A stretch of DNA of 64,000 nt from Bacteroidia bacterium. Lineage in GTDB: Bacteria > Bacteroidota > Bacteroidia > Flavobacteriales > Flavobacteriaceae. The stretch spans positions 1 through 64,000 of the forward strand of contig JAUIMB010000012.1 in NCBI GenBank assembly GCA_030432635.1, read 5' to 3'. The translations under genes were made by a program, and so were the position numbers. The notes below the pieces were generated by a model. It did no database searches. It saw nothing but the letters and a program-made list of their open reading frames with translations, and was not told the DNA's origin. Position 1 is the stretch's first letter. Each line of letters begins with the position of its first letter. Shown here one piece after another: positions 44,930 to 52,518 of the stretch.

Positions 44930-47278
44930 ATGCAAGCAGCAAATCAAAACAACATTGCTTTTACGCAAATTGAAGATGATAAGTCAGACTTAAAACAGGA
45001 GTTTAGAAAGTATTTTAGGCATTGGCCATGGTTCGTCTTGACTTTAGTTATAACATTTGTTAGTGCCTATCTTTATATAAGATATGCCTCTAGGGTATAT
45101 GAAACTAAGGCTACCATTAAAATTTTGGATGAGTCTGAAGGTCTAGAATTACCCACAGCAGCATTTATTTTTAAGCGTTCAAATATTAATCTTGAAAATG
45201 AAATTCAAGTCATATCTTCCTATTTGATATTAGAAAAAGTTGCCAAGCAATTAAATCTTAATACTCGCTTTTTTGAAGAGGGAACCATTCAAACAGCTCA
45301 AATTGGAGAATTGCCTTTTTATTTTGAACAGCTTGTAGCGTCTGATAGTATAGATCAATCCAGTTCTTATGCCATTGATGTTAAGGAAAAAGGGTTTGAA
45401 GTGACAGACTTAAAAACAGAAAAATCCATCAGTTTTCCTAATCATAATAGTTTCGAAGCAAGTCATGATTTGCCGTTCGAAATTCGAATTGACAACCCTG
45501 AACAATTAAATGAAGCCTTAGATGAACGATTTACGGTATCATTTACACCTTTGCACAATGCGGTACTCAGGTTGAGATCTGGAGTTAAAGTGGAACCGAC
45601 AGGAGGTCAGAGTCACTTATTGGATTTAACAATCAAGGGAGAAAGTAAAACGTTATCCCAAAATATATTGAACACTTTAATAGCTGTCTTCAATCAAGAC
45701 GGAATTAAGGATAGACAGTTGGTTTCTGAACGGACTATTCGATTTATTGATGACAGATTTATATATCTTGCCAGTGAACTAGACTCGATAGAAGAAGGAC
45801 GAAAGGAGTTTAAGGAGGATAATAACCTTGTTGATCTTGATTCAGATGCACAAATGGGCCTAAGAGAACGATCAAGAGCCGATGAAGAATTGTTTCAGGT
45901 TCAAAGTCAAATACAAATCGTGGATATGCTGCAAAATGCAGTAAAATCGGAAATCGACCAAGGACTTCTACCTCCTAACATTGGACTTCAGAATGCAAAT
46001 TCTACAATGCTAATTGAAGAATATAACAATGCCATTATTCAAAGGGATAAATTGATTAGAAGTGGTGGTGAAAATAATCCTGCAGTGAGAATTCTTGAGT
46101 CTCAACTTCAAGATTTGAGGTCGAACATTTTAAAATCTTTAACATCATTTCGTCAGCAATTGGATATTTCTTTGCGCCAGTTTAGGTCGAGAAATAACAG
46201 GTTCATTGGACGTGTCTCTCAAATGCCAGAAAAAGAAAAGTTGTTGAGAGCCATAGAGCGTCAGCAGAGTATTAAGGAGAGTTTATATCTCTTATTATTA
46301 CAGAAAAGGGAAGAGGCAGCCATCAACTTGGCAATTACAGAGCCTTCAATTAAGGTTGTGGATTATGCTTTGTCATCATCTGGACCTATATCCCCTAAGC
46401 CTAACGTCGCTTATGCTGCAGCTATTTTAGCTGGATTACTTGTACCTTTCTCTATTTTATATTTGATTTTCATGTTGGATACCAAGATACATGGGAAAGA
46501 GGATCTGCTAAAACTTAACAATAGAATTCCGATTATTGCTGAAGTGCCAGACATCAGCAAAAAGCAGAATAGAATATTCGAGGATCCTAATTCGCGAACA
46601 GTACTGGCTGAATCCTTCAGGATTTTAAGTTCTAATGTCAATTATCTATTGCCAGTGAAGAATGATGATAAAGGCTATGTGATCTATTGTACATCAACCA
46701 TTAAGGGAGAAGGAAAAACGTTTATCAGTATCAATTTGTCCTTGGCACTATCCAGTATGAATAAAAAGGTCTTGCTTATTGGAGCCGATTTACGTAATCC
46801 TCAAATCCATACACATACAACCTTTGATAAAAATACAGCTGGACTCTCGGATTATTTACATAATGCAGATTATGATTGGAAAGATAATTTAGTATCCGGA
46901 TTTGAATTGCATCCAACCCATGACATTTTATTATCTGGAAATATCCCACCTAACCCAACAAGTTTGTTAACCAACGGAAGGTTTGAAGCGCTCATCGAGG
47001 AAGCCAGAGGTATTTATGATTTTATAATCGTAGATACCGCTCCAACGGTTTTGGTGACCGATACGATGCTTATCTCTAAGTTTTCAGACGTAACGGTTTA
47101 CATTGCAAGAGGTAATTATACAGAGAAAAAAATAATGAGTTTCTCTGAAGAATTGGTAGAACAAGGAAAGTTAAAGAATGTGGCTTATGTAATTAATAGT
47201 GTTGGTGCCAGCCGATCTTATGGTTATGGTTACAGTTATAACTATGGTTATGGTTATGGCTACGGTAGTAAAACTTAA
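44930..47278 (+). CDS. Wzc-type tyrosine autokinase and polysaccharide co-polymerase
   Basis: 782 residues: a first transmembrane helix (about 32-50), a periplasmic Wzz domain with long coiled coils (about 280-430), a second helix (about 490-510), and a cytoplasmic BY-kinase domain. Walker A is STIKGEGKTFISIN, Walker A' VLLIGADLRNPQ, and Walker B FIIVDTAP. The C-terminus carries a Gly/Tyr cluster with eight tyrosines in the last 22 residues, the usual autophosphorylation tail. It controls chain length and export with the Wza-type protein, and ends 20 nt before the convergent rpe gene. Confidence 0.95.
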   Translation: MQAANQNNIAFTQIEDDKSDLKQEFRKYFRHWPWFVLTLVITFVSAYLYIRYASRVYETKATIKILDESEGLELPTAAFIFKRSNINLENEIQVISSYLILEKVAKQLNLNTRFFEEGTIQTAQIGELPFYFEQLVASDSIDQSSSYAIDVKEKGFEVTDLKTEKSISFPNHNSFEASHDLPFEIRIDNPEQLNEALDERFTVSFTPLHNAVLRLRSGVKVEPTGGQSHLLDLTIKGESKTLSQNILNTLIAVFNQDGIKDRQLVSERTIRFIDDRFIYLASELDSIEEGRKEFKEDNNLVDLDSDAQMGLRERSRADEELFQVQSQIQIVDMLQNAVKSEIDQGLLPPNIGLQNANSTMLIEEYNNAIIQRDKLIRSGGENNPAVRILESQLQDLRSNILKSLTSFRQQLDISLRQFRSRNNRFIGRVSQMPEKEKLLRAIERQQSIKESLYLLLLQKREEAAINLAITEPSIKVVDYALSSSGPISPKPNVAYAAAILAGLLVPFSILYLIFMLDTKIHGKEDLLKLNNRIPIIAEVPDISKKQNRIFEDPNSRTVLAESFRILSSNVNYLLPVKNDDKGYVIYCTSTIKGEGKTFISINLSLALSSMNKKVLLIGADLRNPQIHTHTTFDKNTAGLSDYLHNADYDWKDNLVSGFELHPTHDILLSGNIPPNPTSLLTNGRFEALIEEARGIYDFIIVDTAPTVLVTDTMLISKFSDVTVYIARGNYTEKKIMSFSEELVEQGKLKNVAYVINSVGASRSYGYGYSYNYGYGYGYGSKT

Positions 47279-47298
47279 ATAAATAACAGTTTACACGT

Positions 47299-47961
47299 TT
47301 AACTATTAGCAAGATCTTTAAGTTTCTTAATGGTATTAGGTTGGTCATCGCTTTTAAAGATATGACTTCCTGCTACAAATACATTTGCGCCTGCTGCTGC
47401 AAGTGATTGAATATTCTTGTCAGTAACACCACCATCAATTTCAATATACGTATCCAAACCTTGCGTATCAATCATGTGTCTTAGTTTTTTAACGCGATTA
47501 TAAGTCATGTCTTCAAACTTCTGACCACCAAATCCAGGGTTGATGGACATAAGCAAAACCATATAGCACTTTGGTAATATGTCTTCCAAAACACTAACAG
47601 GTGTTGTTAAATTCAATACTACTCCAGCTTTACATCCAGCATTTTCAATTTGGGTTAGCGTTCTGTGAAGATGTACAGTCGATTCATAATGCACTGTGAT
47701 AATATCAGCACCAACTTTAGCAAATTCTTCGATGTAGCGTTCAGGTCTTTCAATCATTAAATGCACATCCAAAGGTTTGGTGGCATGCTCTTTAATGGCT
47801 TTTATTACAGGCATTCCATAGGAAATATTTGGTACAAAATGACCGTCCATTACATCAATATGGAACCAATCGGCTTCACTGTTGTTTACCATTTCCACAT
47901 CACGTTGCAGATTACCGAAGTCAGCTGCTAACATTGAAGGAGCGATTAATTTTGTTGGCAT
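47299..47961 (-). CDS. rpe: Ribulose-phosphate 3-epimerase
   Basis: It interconverts D-ribulose 5-phosphate and D-xylulose 5-phosphate in the pentose phosphate pathway. The TIM-barrel motifs are intact: APSMLAADFGNL, HIDVMDGHFVPNIS (metal-binding residues), DVHLMIERPERYI, LLMSINPGFGGQKF and EIDGGV. Length (220) is standard. Upstream a TACATTTG box at 47985-47992 could be its -7 element. It converges with the Wzc gene across 20 nt and no clear terminator lies between them. Confidence 0.97.
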   Translation of the reverse strand: MPTKLIAPSMLAADFGNLQRDVEMVNNSEADWFHIDVMDGHFVPNISYGMPVIKAIKEHATKPLDVHLMIERPERYIEEFAKVGADIITVHYESTVHLHRTLTQIENAGCKAGVVLNLTTPVSVLEDILPKCYMVLLMSINPGFGGQKFEDMTYNRVKKLRHMIDTQGLDTYIEIDGGVTDKNIQSLAAAGANVFVAGSHIFKSDDQPNTIKKLKDLANS

Positions 47962-48045
47962 GGGTAATGTTTATTAGGTTTTTGCAAATGTAGTCAAAAA
48001 TGAGGTTCTATGTCTTGATAAAGCTGGAAGATGGCATATAAAAAT

Positions 48046-48072
48046 GAACCCACGGTAATCAGCCGTGGGTTC
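48046..48072 (-). terminator. Terminator of the primary sigma factor gene
   Basis: GAACCCACGG (48046-48055) and CCGTGGGTTC (48063-48072) form a perfect 10-bp stem with a 7-nt loop, followed on the minus strand by ATTTTTA. It lies 80 nt beyond the sigma factor stop. A second hairpin (AACAGTTA/TAACTGTT, 48092-48113) sits between the stop and the terminator. Confidence 0.85.
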
Positions 48073-48151
48073 TTTCATCAATCAAAAAACGAACAGTTAT
48101 GTTTGTAACTGTTGTTGTCGTCATTTAGTCGTAATTAGTTTGATATAATTA

Positions 48152-49015
48152 CTAGCCTAAATAAGTTTTTAATATTTTACTTCGAGACGTATGCTTAAGC
48201 CTACGAATCGCTTTCTCTTTAATTTGTCTAACACGCTCACGCGTTAAATCGAATGTCTCACCAATTTCTTCTAAGGTCATTGGGTGTTGGTTTCCAAGCC
48301 CAAAATACAAACGAATAACATCCGCTTCACGAGGTGTAAGGGTCTCTAAGGCACGTTCTATTTCTGTTCTTAGGGACTCGTGTAACAAATCCTTGTCAGG
48401 ATTAGGTGACTCTCCACTACGTAAAACGTCATAAAGGTTTGAATCTTCACCTTCAACCAAAGGCGCATCCATAGAGACATGTCGGCCAGAGTTTTTCATG
48501 GATTCTTTTACGTCATTAACGGTCATGTCGAGCTCTTTGGCTATCTCTTCGGCACTTGGCGGACGTTCATGGCTTTGTTCTAAAAAAGCGAACGTCTTAT
48601 TGATTTTGTTGATAGATCCAATTTTGTTCAATGGCAAACGAACAATTCGGGATTGTTCTGCCAACGCTTGAAGTATGGATTGACGAATCCACCATACCGC
48701 ATATGAGATAAACTTAAATCCACGTGTTTCATCAAAACGCTGAGCAGCTTTAATCAAACCTAGGTTACCTTCATTGATCAAATCAGGTAGCGTTAAGCCT
48801 TGATTTTGATATTGCTTAGCTACCGACACGACGAAACGTAAATTGGCCTTTGTCAATTTTTCCAAGGCAATTTGATCGCCAGCTTTTATTCGTTGTGCTA
48901 ATTCAACTTCTTCATCAGCTGTAATTAGATCAACCTTTCCAATTTCCTGTAGGTATTTATCTAGCGAAGCAGTTTCTCTATTTGTAACCTGCTTCGTAAT
49001 CTTGAGTTGTCTCAT
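48152..49015 (-). CDS. rpoD: Primary RNA polymerase sigma factor (sigma-70 family, no region 1.1)
   Basis: The housekeeping sigma factor of Bacteroidota: 287 residues, starting with region 1.2 ([15 protein letters not shown]) and no acidic region 1.1. Region 2 has [20 protein letters not shown] and [15 protein letters not shown]; region 4 has [28 protein letters not shown] as the -35-binding helix-turn-helix. It recognises the TTTG / TAnnTTTG promoters seen elsewhere in the window. It is read from its own transcript and closed by a strong terminator. I use rpoD as symbol; sigA or rpoD are both used for this family. Confidence 0.97.
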   Translation of the reverse strand: MRQLKITKQVTNRETASLDKYLQEIGKVDLITADEEVELAQRIKAGDQIALEKLTKANLRFVVSVAKQYQNQGLTLPDLINEGNLGLIKAAQRFDETRGFKFISYAVWWIRQSILQALAEQSRIVRLPLNKIGSINKINKTFAFLEQSHERPPSAEEIAKELDMTVNDVKESMKNSGRHVSMDAPLVEGEDSNLYDVLRSGESPNPDKDLLHESLRTEIERALETLTPREADVIRLYFGLGNQHPMTLEEIGETFDLTRERVRQIKEKAIRRLKHTSRSKILKTYLG

Positions 49016-49108
49016 TTTATAGTCGCTTTTTTAAACTTGGGTAATTACAGTATGCTGTATAATTATACGTAATAAGTTCTAAAAATGTTACAATTAAATG
49101 AAATAAAT

Positions 49109-49483
49109 TTAAATTTTAATTAATGTTTTGTTGTTAAGGTTGATATCATTGAGCATTTCATTAGTGAATTTGTAGTGCCCTCTTGTTGTTATCAATCTAA
49201 ACGGACGTGATTTCAACGTGCTTAATGTGTTAAGGAATAGCCATTTGGATTTTAGTAATTTAGGCTTTTCGCTTTTAAGGCTAATATCAAAGTAATGTTT
49301 TCTACCTTCTTTTTCAGCAACAATGTCAGGTGTAACCGTTATGTTACTGCCGCTTTTTGCAAATGACTTGGGTGTTTCATAGCCTTCTGTATCTGCTTTG
49401 ATGTTTTCAAACCCATGTTGCTCCAAATATTCAACAGAGCTCTCCAAAATGTCTTTGTATTTTTCTTTGTCTGTGTGTACCAT
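49109..49483 (-). CDS. Small protein with possible PD-(D/E)XK nuclease-like core
   Basis: 124 residues, starting at the ATG at 49483 (VHTDKEKYKDILESSV); a TTG at 49519 in frame would add a hydrophobic run that does not fit the rest. An N-terminal helix with acidic residues (ESSVEYLEQHGF) is followed by TVTPDIVAEKEGRKHYFDISLK, which resembles the PD-x(n)-(D/E)-x-K core of restriction-like endonucleases, with D-I-S-L-K in place of E-x-K. The fold and activity are inference. It lies 60 nt below the beta-barrel anti-sigma-like gene and 93 nt above the sigma factor gene. It could be a non-catalytic relative. Confidence 0.6.
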   Translation of the reverse strand: MVHTDKEKYKDILESSVEYLEQHGFENIKADTEGYETPKSFAKSGSNITVTPDIVAEKEGRKHYFDISLKSEKPKLLKSKWLFLNTLSTLKSRPFRLITTRGHYKFTNEMLNDINLNNKTLIKI

Positions 49484-49543
49484 AGCTTGTATAATAAAGA
49501 AAATTTGCGAGATATGCAAGTTTCTTGCCTAATATTAAGCTCG

Positions 49544-50818
49544 TCAAAATCGATACTCTATCCCTAAATTGACAGATAGTATAAAGGTGTTTATGGCGTT
49601 GTATTGATTGTTGGGTTTGAATTGGTAATAAAAATTGGATTCTAAGTTAATAAATGTTTTTTTGAAGATTTTTCCTTCAATACCTAAACCAAAGTCCAAT
49701 CCAAAACCAGATGCATAGTCAATATAATTTGTATTCGACAATGGCATAGGTACATTGTTCGAGTAGTCTTTCAAATGGTAGTAACTGAATCCAGCAATTG
49801 CATAAGGGTTGATTTTCTTCTTAAAAGGAGTATATTTTACTTCTAAAGGAAATTGCAGATAGTCAACATTGTTTTGAACGCTGTCGATAGTTTGTTTTAC
49901 ATACAATCTTCTTGCTCCAATGCGCAAATGGATATCTTCTGTTGCCTGATAGCCAACTAGGATTCCGTAATTGGTTGATATATTATTCGAGGTCTTGCTG
50001 TTAAAAGCACCAAAATTAGAAACAATAAACTGTGGTGTGACACTCCATTTTGATTGATGTTTTGTAAGTGAACTATCTTTTTTTGTTTCACTTTCATGAG
50101 ATGCAAGTTCATTTGATTGGTGTAATCCATTGATGGAATCCTTAACTTTTTGATTGACAACAGTTATACTGTCTTGCTTTGCTGTATCAATAATATTGGA
50201 GCGTAACCTATCTATAGTTTTGCGGTCTTGCGTGATGAGGTTGCTTTTCTCTAGTGGATTTTCTGCAAACCTTGAAGAATTTTCTTTACTGGAACTTATC
50301 TTAGAGGCACCAGATTTTAATCTGTTGTTTGAGTTTGGGATATCATTCTTTTGCATTTTAGTAACTAGGGTTGTATTCAATTTGCCCTCTTGTGCCTTTT
50401 TGGGTGATGTTGTTGCAAATGGATCTGCCTTCGTGTCATCCATTGGGTTGTTTTCGATTATTGTTGATGTCTTTTCTTTCGGACTGCTTCCATCTACATG
50501 GCTTTCATCTTGCTCATCTGTTACAGCAGGTGGTGTTTTGGTTGCTTCGGAAAAAGGATGTTTTGCAGTATCATCTATGACATTCAACTGTGGGTTGGCA
50601 ATGTGATTTTTAACCGTTTTACTGAATGGATTGACCAACACCAATAAAAATAACAACACGCCCAAACCCAATCCGGATAGCCAGAAGATAATTGCCTTGC
50701 GTTTCTTTTTTCTTTTGAGCTCAAGTTCTATGTTTTGCCATACAAAGTCATCTGGGCTTTCCTTTAAAGTTTGCAGGCGGTTATTTACGATGTCTCCAAA
50801 ATTTGATTTAGTGTCCAT
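49544..50818 (-). CDS. Candidate dual-membrane anti-sigma factor with C-terminal beta-barrel
   Basis: 424 residues in four parts: a cytoplasmic segment (1-42, FGDIVNNRLQTLKESPDDFVWQNI), one transmembrane helix (about 43-63, IIFWLSGLGLGVLLFLLVLV), a polar low-complexity linker (about 64-255, Ser/Asp/Lys rich), and an outer-membrane barrel of alternating strands (about 256-424, KWSVTPQFIVSNFG to SVNLGIEYRF, ending in phenylalanine). The ATG at 50818 overlaps the ECF sigma gene by 11 nt. The arrangement fits an inner-membrane anti-sigma factor that also senses the outer membrane. I recall this architecture in Bacteroides thetaiotaomicron. Direct binding to the sigma factor is inferred from context. 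Confidence 0.8.
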   Translation of the reverse strand: MDTKSNFGDIVNNRLQTLKESPDDFVWQNIELELKRKKKRKAIIFWLSGLGLGVLLFLLVLVNPFSKTVKNHIANPQLNVIDDTAKHPFSEATKTPPAVTDEQDESHVDGSSPKEKTSTIIENNPMDDTKADPFATTSPKKAQEGKLNTTLVTKMQKNDIPNSNNRLKSGASKISSSKENSSRFAENPLEKSNLITQDRKTIDRLRSNIIDTAKQDSITVVNQKVKDSINGLHQSNELASHESETKKDSSLTKHQSKWSVTPQFIVSNFGAFNSKTSNNISTNYGILVGYQATEDIHLRIGARRLYVKQTIDSVQNNVDYLQFPLEVKYTPFKKKINPYAIAGFSYYHLKDYSNNVPMPLSNTNYIDYASGFGLDFGLGIEGKIFKKTFINLESNFYYQFKPNNQYNAINTFILSVNLGIEYRF

Positions 50819-51371
50819 TGGATGTCAGGTGTTTGGGAGATACTTCGATAGTTCTTTGCATCTTGGTTTGTAATAGTTGTTTGGCTCTATGTAGGTTGGA
50901 CTTTGATGTGCTTTCACTGATATTCAAAAGTTTGCCAATGTCCTTATGGCTGTAATTGTCTAGTTCATATAAATTGAAAACCATACGATATCTAGGAGGT
51001 AACTCCTGGATGGTTTTTAAAATATCTTCTAAAGGCATTGTCGCTATGGTCGATTTCTCTATAGAAATATGGTCTTCAAGTATGTCATCATTAATAACGA
51101 TATTCAAATGACTGTCTTTTTTGTATTTATCTATTGCCTTGTTTATGGTTATGCGTTTCATCCATCCTTCAAACGACCCAGAACCTTTATACTTTTTTAT
51201 AGAGCTGAAAATTTCCAAAAAGGCATCCTGTAGATTGTCCTGTGCTTCTTCTCGATTCGTGCAATATTTTAGGCATAGCACAAACAAATCATCCTTATAC
51301 TTTTGGTATAATTGACTTTGTGCATCAAGGTTTTGCTTTTTACAAGCTTTTATTAGGTGTTCTAAATCCAA
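50808..51371 (-). CDS. ECF RNA polymerase sigma factor
   Basis: 187 residues with region 2 (LYQKYKDDLFVLCLKYCTNREEAQDNLQDAFLEIF, about 22-56) and region 4 (LPPRYRMVFNLYELDNYSHKDIGKLLNISESTSKSNLHRAKQLL, about 124-167). No region 3, as expected of an ECF factor. The start is TTG at 51371: an in-frame TAG lies at 51384-51386 and there is no ATG between. The C-terminus overlaps the start of the anti-sigma-like gene by 11 nt, so the two are translated together. It would direct an envelope-stress-type regulon when released. Confidence 0.9.
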   Translation of the reverse strand: MDLEHLIKACKKQNLDAQSQLYQKYKDDLFVLCLKYCTNREEAQDNLQDAFLEIFSSIKKYKGSGSFEGWMKRITINKAIDKYKKDSHLNIVINDDILEDHISIEKSTIATMPLEDILKTIQELPPRYRMVFNLYELDNYSHKDIGKLLNISESTSKSNLHRAKQLLQTKMQRTIEVSPKHLTSNGH

Positions 51372-51411
51372 GTATATGATGAACTAAATTTGGTGTCGAT
51401 AAATGGGTTTA

Positions 51412-52359
51412 CTATTGAAAAATATATTTTTGGGAAAATCGAGTAAAGATATTGCCTTCAACAAAGGTTTTAAAATCACTTTCAATTGTCATATCGTTAT
51501 CATTTAAAGAATTTATAATTTCAAATTCAGCAAAAGAATTTCCCCAAGTACTATTCATGCTTGTTATGGTGTTTTCACAAATACTTTTGGCGTTGATTGC
51601 ATTAATTGCATCTGATTGAAGATGATATAGAAGCATCATGTTCTTTCTTGTGAAAGTGGCCATATTTATGCGGTTAAATATATTTTCTTGATTTGCAAAT
51701 GTATATGAGTTTTCAAACATTTGAACAGGAGTTCCATCATCCGAGAAAGAATAATATGATTCACTTTGTAAATTTTGATTTGCATCAAAGTCTCCTATCC
51801 AAGCTTTAGTTTGGTTATTTACAGGACTATGACTTTCGAAATACGTTCTATTATTATTGGCGTCCAAAACAATTTTAGAATTCAATATAATGTTGTCAAA
51901 GTTTATTCCATCGTCACTTTGTGACCATACAGAGTATATGGTATCGTTACTATGGGTGAAGACATGCCTTTCAAGGTTTGAGGATTGACCATTATGGTTA
52001 TGTGACATATACGACATTAGATTTCCGTTTGAGTTGTAAGTATAACGTTGAATCCTACTTAAGATGTTATTTGTATAGGTAAGAATGCTATCAATTCTCT
52101 CTGATGTATAGTAATAATTATAATGACGCTCTACATTATCAATATAACTGACGCTATTTGCGCTTATAATTTTATTATTCTCAATGACGTAGTTAGTAGT
52201 TGATGTTTCCGTATTTGGGGTTTCCGAGATGTTATAGTTTGTATAGAGGTAATTTGTCAACAAAGGATCAGTTGAATTTTCAGAAATTTCGTTGGCCTCA
52301 TTAGAGCATGCAAGGCATGCAAGTCCTAAGAAGACGAAAATAGGATTGCTAATTTTCAT
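51412..52359 (-). CDS. Lipoprotein of unknown function with YD-like motifs
   Basis: 315 residues with a lipoprotein signal peptide (FLGLACLAC-SNEANE; the lipid-bearing Cys is probably 18). The body has repeated short strands rich in Tyr, Asn and Ser, including SRIQRYTYNSNGNLMSYMSHN, reminiscent of the YD/RHS repeat (Y-x-x-x-G-N-L). The last third is helical with NAINAKSICENTI. I do not recognise a family. It ends 41 nt before the ECF sigma start but is not coupled, and has no strong terminator after it. Likely surface or periplasmic. Confidence 0.75.
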   Translation of the reverse strand: MKISNPIFVFLGLACLACSNEANEISENSTDPLLTNYLYTNYNISETPNTETSTTNYVIENNKIISANSVSYIDNVERHYNYYYTSERIDSILTYTNNILSRIQRYTYNSNGNLMSYMSHNHNGQSSNLERHVFTHSNDTIYSVWSQSDDGINFDNIILNSKIVLDANNNRTYFESHSPVNNQTKAWIGDFDANQNLQSESYYSFSDDGTPVQMFENSYTFANQENIFNRINMATFTRKNMMLLYHLQSDAINAINAKSICENTITSMNSTWGNSFAEFEIINSLNDNDMTIESDFKTFVEGNIFTRFSQKYIFQ

Positions 52360-52471
52360 TATATGTTGTGTTTAATAAATTAATGTGAATATGACTCGTT
52401 TAGTCTCTTTACCTATAGTCTTAACATTTGGCAAAAGGTTGCGTGGAGATTTCTAGTTTTATTCTTAATAA

Positions 52472-52501
52472 AAAAAGCCTTGCAATGTTGCAAGGCTTTT
52501 T
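52472..52501 (-). terminator. Intrinsic terminator after pnp
   Basis: Arms AAAAAGCCTTGCAA and TTGCAAGGCTTTTT (52472-52485 and 52488-52501) form a near-perfect hairpin with a very short loop, followed by A/T tracts on both sides. It lies 18 nt past the pnp stop. It could also stop any antisense transcript. Confidence 0.85.
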
Positions 52502-52518
52502 CTTAACAAAAGGGATAA

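Noticed and set aside
47200-47275. Gly-Tyr coding repeats taken as a DNA tandem repeat or CRISPR-like unit
   Set aside because: The units are short, codon-based and vary; they encode the Wzc tail.
50154-50606. A 150-codon plus-strand frame antisense to the anti-sigma-like gene
   Set aside because: It lies opposite the low-complexity Ser/Asp/Lys linker. Its hydrophobic look is a mirror effect of that composition.
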